This document shows positions 63,101 to 64,000 of a stretch of 64,000 nt of DNA, in pieces. The stretch's first letter is position 1, and every line of letters begins with the position of its first letter. The notes beneath the pieces were generated by a model. The model made no database searches, was not told the origin of the DNA, and was given only the letters and a program-made list of their open reading frames with translations. Source of the DNA: Lethocerus indicus (taxonomy: Eukaryota > Arthropoda > Insecta > Hemiptera > Belostomatidae); contig JACDQD010000003.1 of NCBI GenBank assembly GCA_019843655.1, forward strand, positions 10,976,925-11,040,924, given 5' to 3'. Made by a program: the position numbers and the translations under genes.

Positions 63101-64000
63101 TATTAATAAGGGCGACGATTAAGAATTAGTCAAAAATTTTGACAATTATCAGAGACAAGACAACGTTCTGGGAACAATTTCGAAGTATTGAAACGGCTGA
63201 AGGAACTATTATCCGACCCCTCCATTGAATTGTACTCTCGTCCCAGCGTGTAAATTACTAACCCAAATATTTTGTTATTGTTATTATTACATGGGCGTTA
63301 TTTTGGTGGAAACTATGTACGCAGGTTACAAGTATATTGGCTACTCACTTTGTTTCGGAGTCGTGGGGGTTGCTCAAGCCGTAGCCGAAAGCCCCAAGGT
63401 AGAGTTGTACCCGGACCAGGCTCAACAGCGGGCTACTCAGGGACGACAGGTTGAACGACGGAATCATGAGAACTGCTCCTGACGGTTTCTGGAGGACGGA
63501 GACGGCGAGTGCACACGAATCGCGAGCGGCATCATCATCGGCCCGAAAATGGAGGCCGCCGAGAGGGAGCTATTCACTTTCCAGCCGGCATGGCTCGACC
63601 AAGACTGAGAGGCCCACTGGGTGTGGAAGAGGCCCCCCCCGACCACTGTCGCTTTTACCGGCCTCCCCTTTCCACATTAAAAAACCTAACCTTCTTCTAG
63701 CCCAATTAAGTATCGTCAGACATACGTCTGGAAACTTCAAATTGACAACATAATGAATAAAACAGTAATAAATAACAAAAAAAAATTAAGAGTAGCTATT
63801 CACATAAGATTATTCTGGTTTACCGACAAGATAAAGCGTTGTCCGTTTTGATTTCACCACTATTTACAGGCTATAAACATATAATAATAATTTTCCGGTA
63901 GATGATTTAAAATTGGAAATAATTCATTTAAGATATCCGCAAGAGATAAATAAACAGGTTGGCAACCTGTAAGAGACGGTGTTTCTATAAAATATGGACT
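60107..64000. other. Intergenic DNA, no gene recognised
   Basis: AT-rich sequence with GC-richer blocks at about 60640-60720, 61080-61260, 62330-62720 and 63350-63680. A-runs occur at 61811-61820 and 62186-62201. The open frames across 63225-63753 overlap in several frames and match no family I know. No RNA gene was recognised. Confidence 0.45.

Noticed and set aside
63225..63753. Coding exon near the right edge
   Set aside because: Three overlapping frames are open, none resembles a known family, and no consistent splice sites were found.

Overview
The window looks like eukaryotic nuclear DNA from an arthropod, most likely an insect. It is AT-rich, with intron-rich genes that use GT-AG (and one GC-AG) splice sites, fragments of typical animal transposons, and long intergenic stretches with dinucleotide repeats. 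The species cannot be fixed from the sequence. No bacterial-type operon, rRNA, convincing tRNA gene, CRISPR array or viral gene was seen.

Two complete host genes can be assembled exon by exon. On the + strand, 15003-23949 encodes ATP-citrate lyase (ACLY): 21 coding exons with consistent phases, 1084 codons plus stop. ACLY is the cytosolic enzyme that turns citrate, CoA and ATP into acetyl-CoA and oxaloacetate. On the - strand, 57861 down to 48546, six exons encode a 403-residue hyaluronidase of glycoside hydrolase family 56 with the catalytic D-x-E motif intact. The two genes are separated by more than 24 kb and show no sign of working together.

The rest is mobile-element debris and intergenic DNA. 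(1) 2012-2891 is an internally deleted piggyBac-like element bounded by TTAA; it keeps the first ~150 codons and the C-terminal Cys-rich tail of its transposase. (2) 5722-7438 is a GC-rich pogo/Tigger (CENP-B/jerky-like) transposase gene with one frameshift and a decayed catalytic triad, preceded by four TTACGTAA palindromes. (3) 24915-25603 is an array of a 71-bp repeat, with two diverged copies of the same family at 46708-46849. (4) About 28600-29076 is a frameshifted 3' fragment of a Jockey-type non-LTR retrotransposon. (5) 55060-55633 is a Merlin-type (IS1595/ISXO2-like) deletion element with long terminal inverted repeats, lying inside a hyaluronidase intron. (6) 59897-60106 is a 42-bp tandem repeat.

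From 27 to 46 kb there is no recognisable host gene. This stretch alternates AT-rich DNA with GC-richer blocks, long CT/GA runs, G-quadruplex motifs and several hairpins. It could be a regulatory landscape or large introns of a gene outside the window, but that is inference only.
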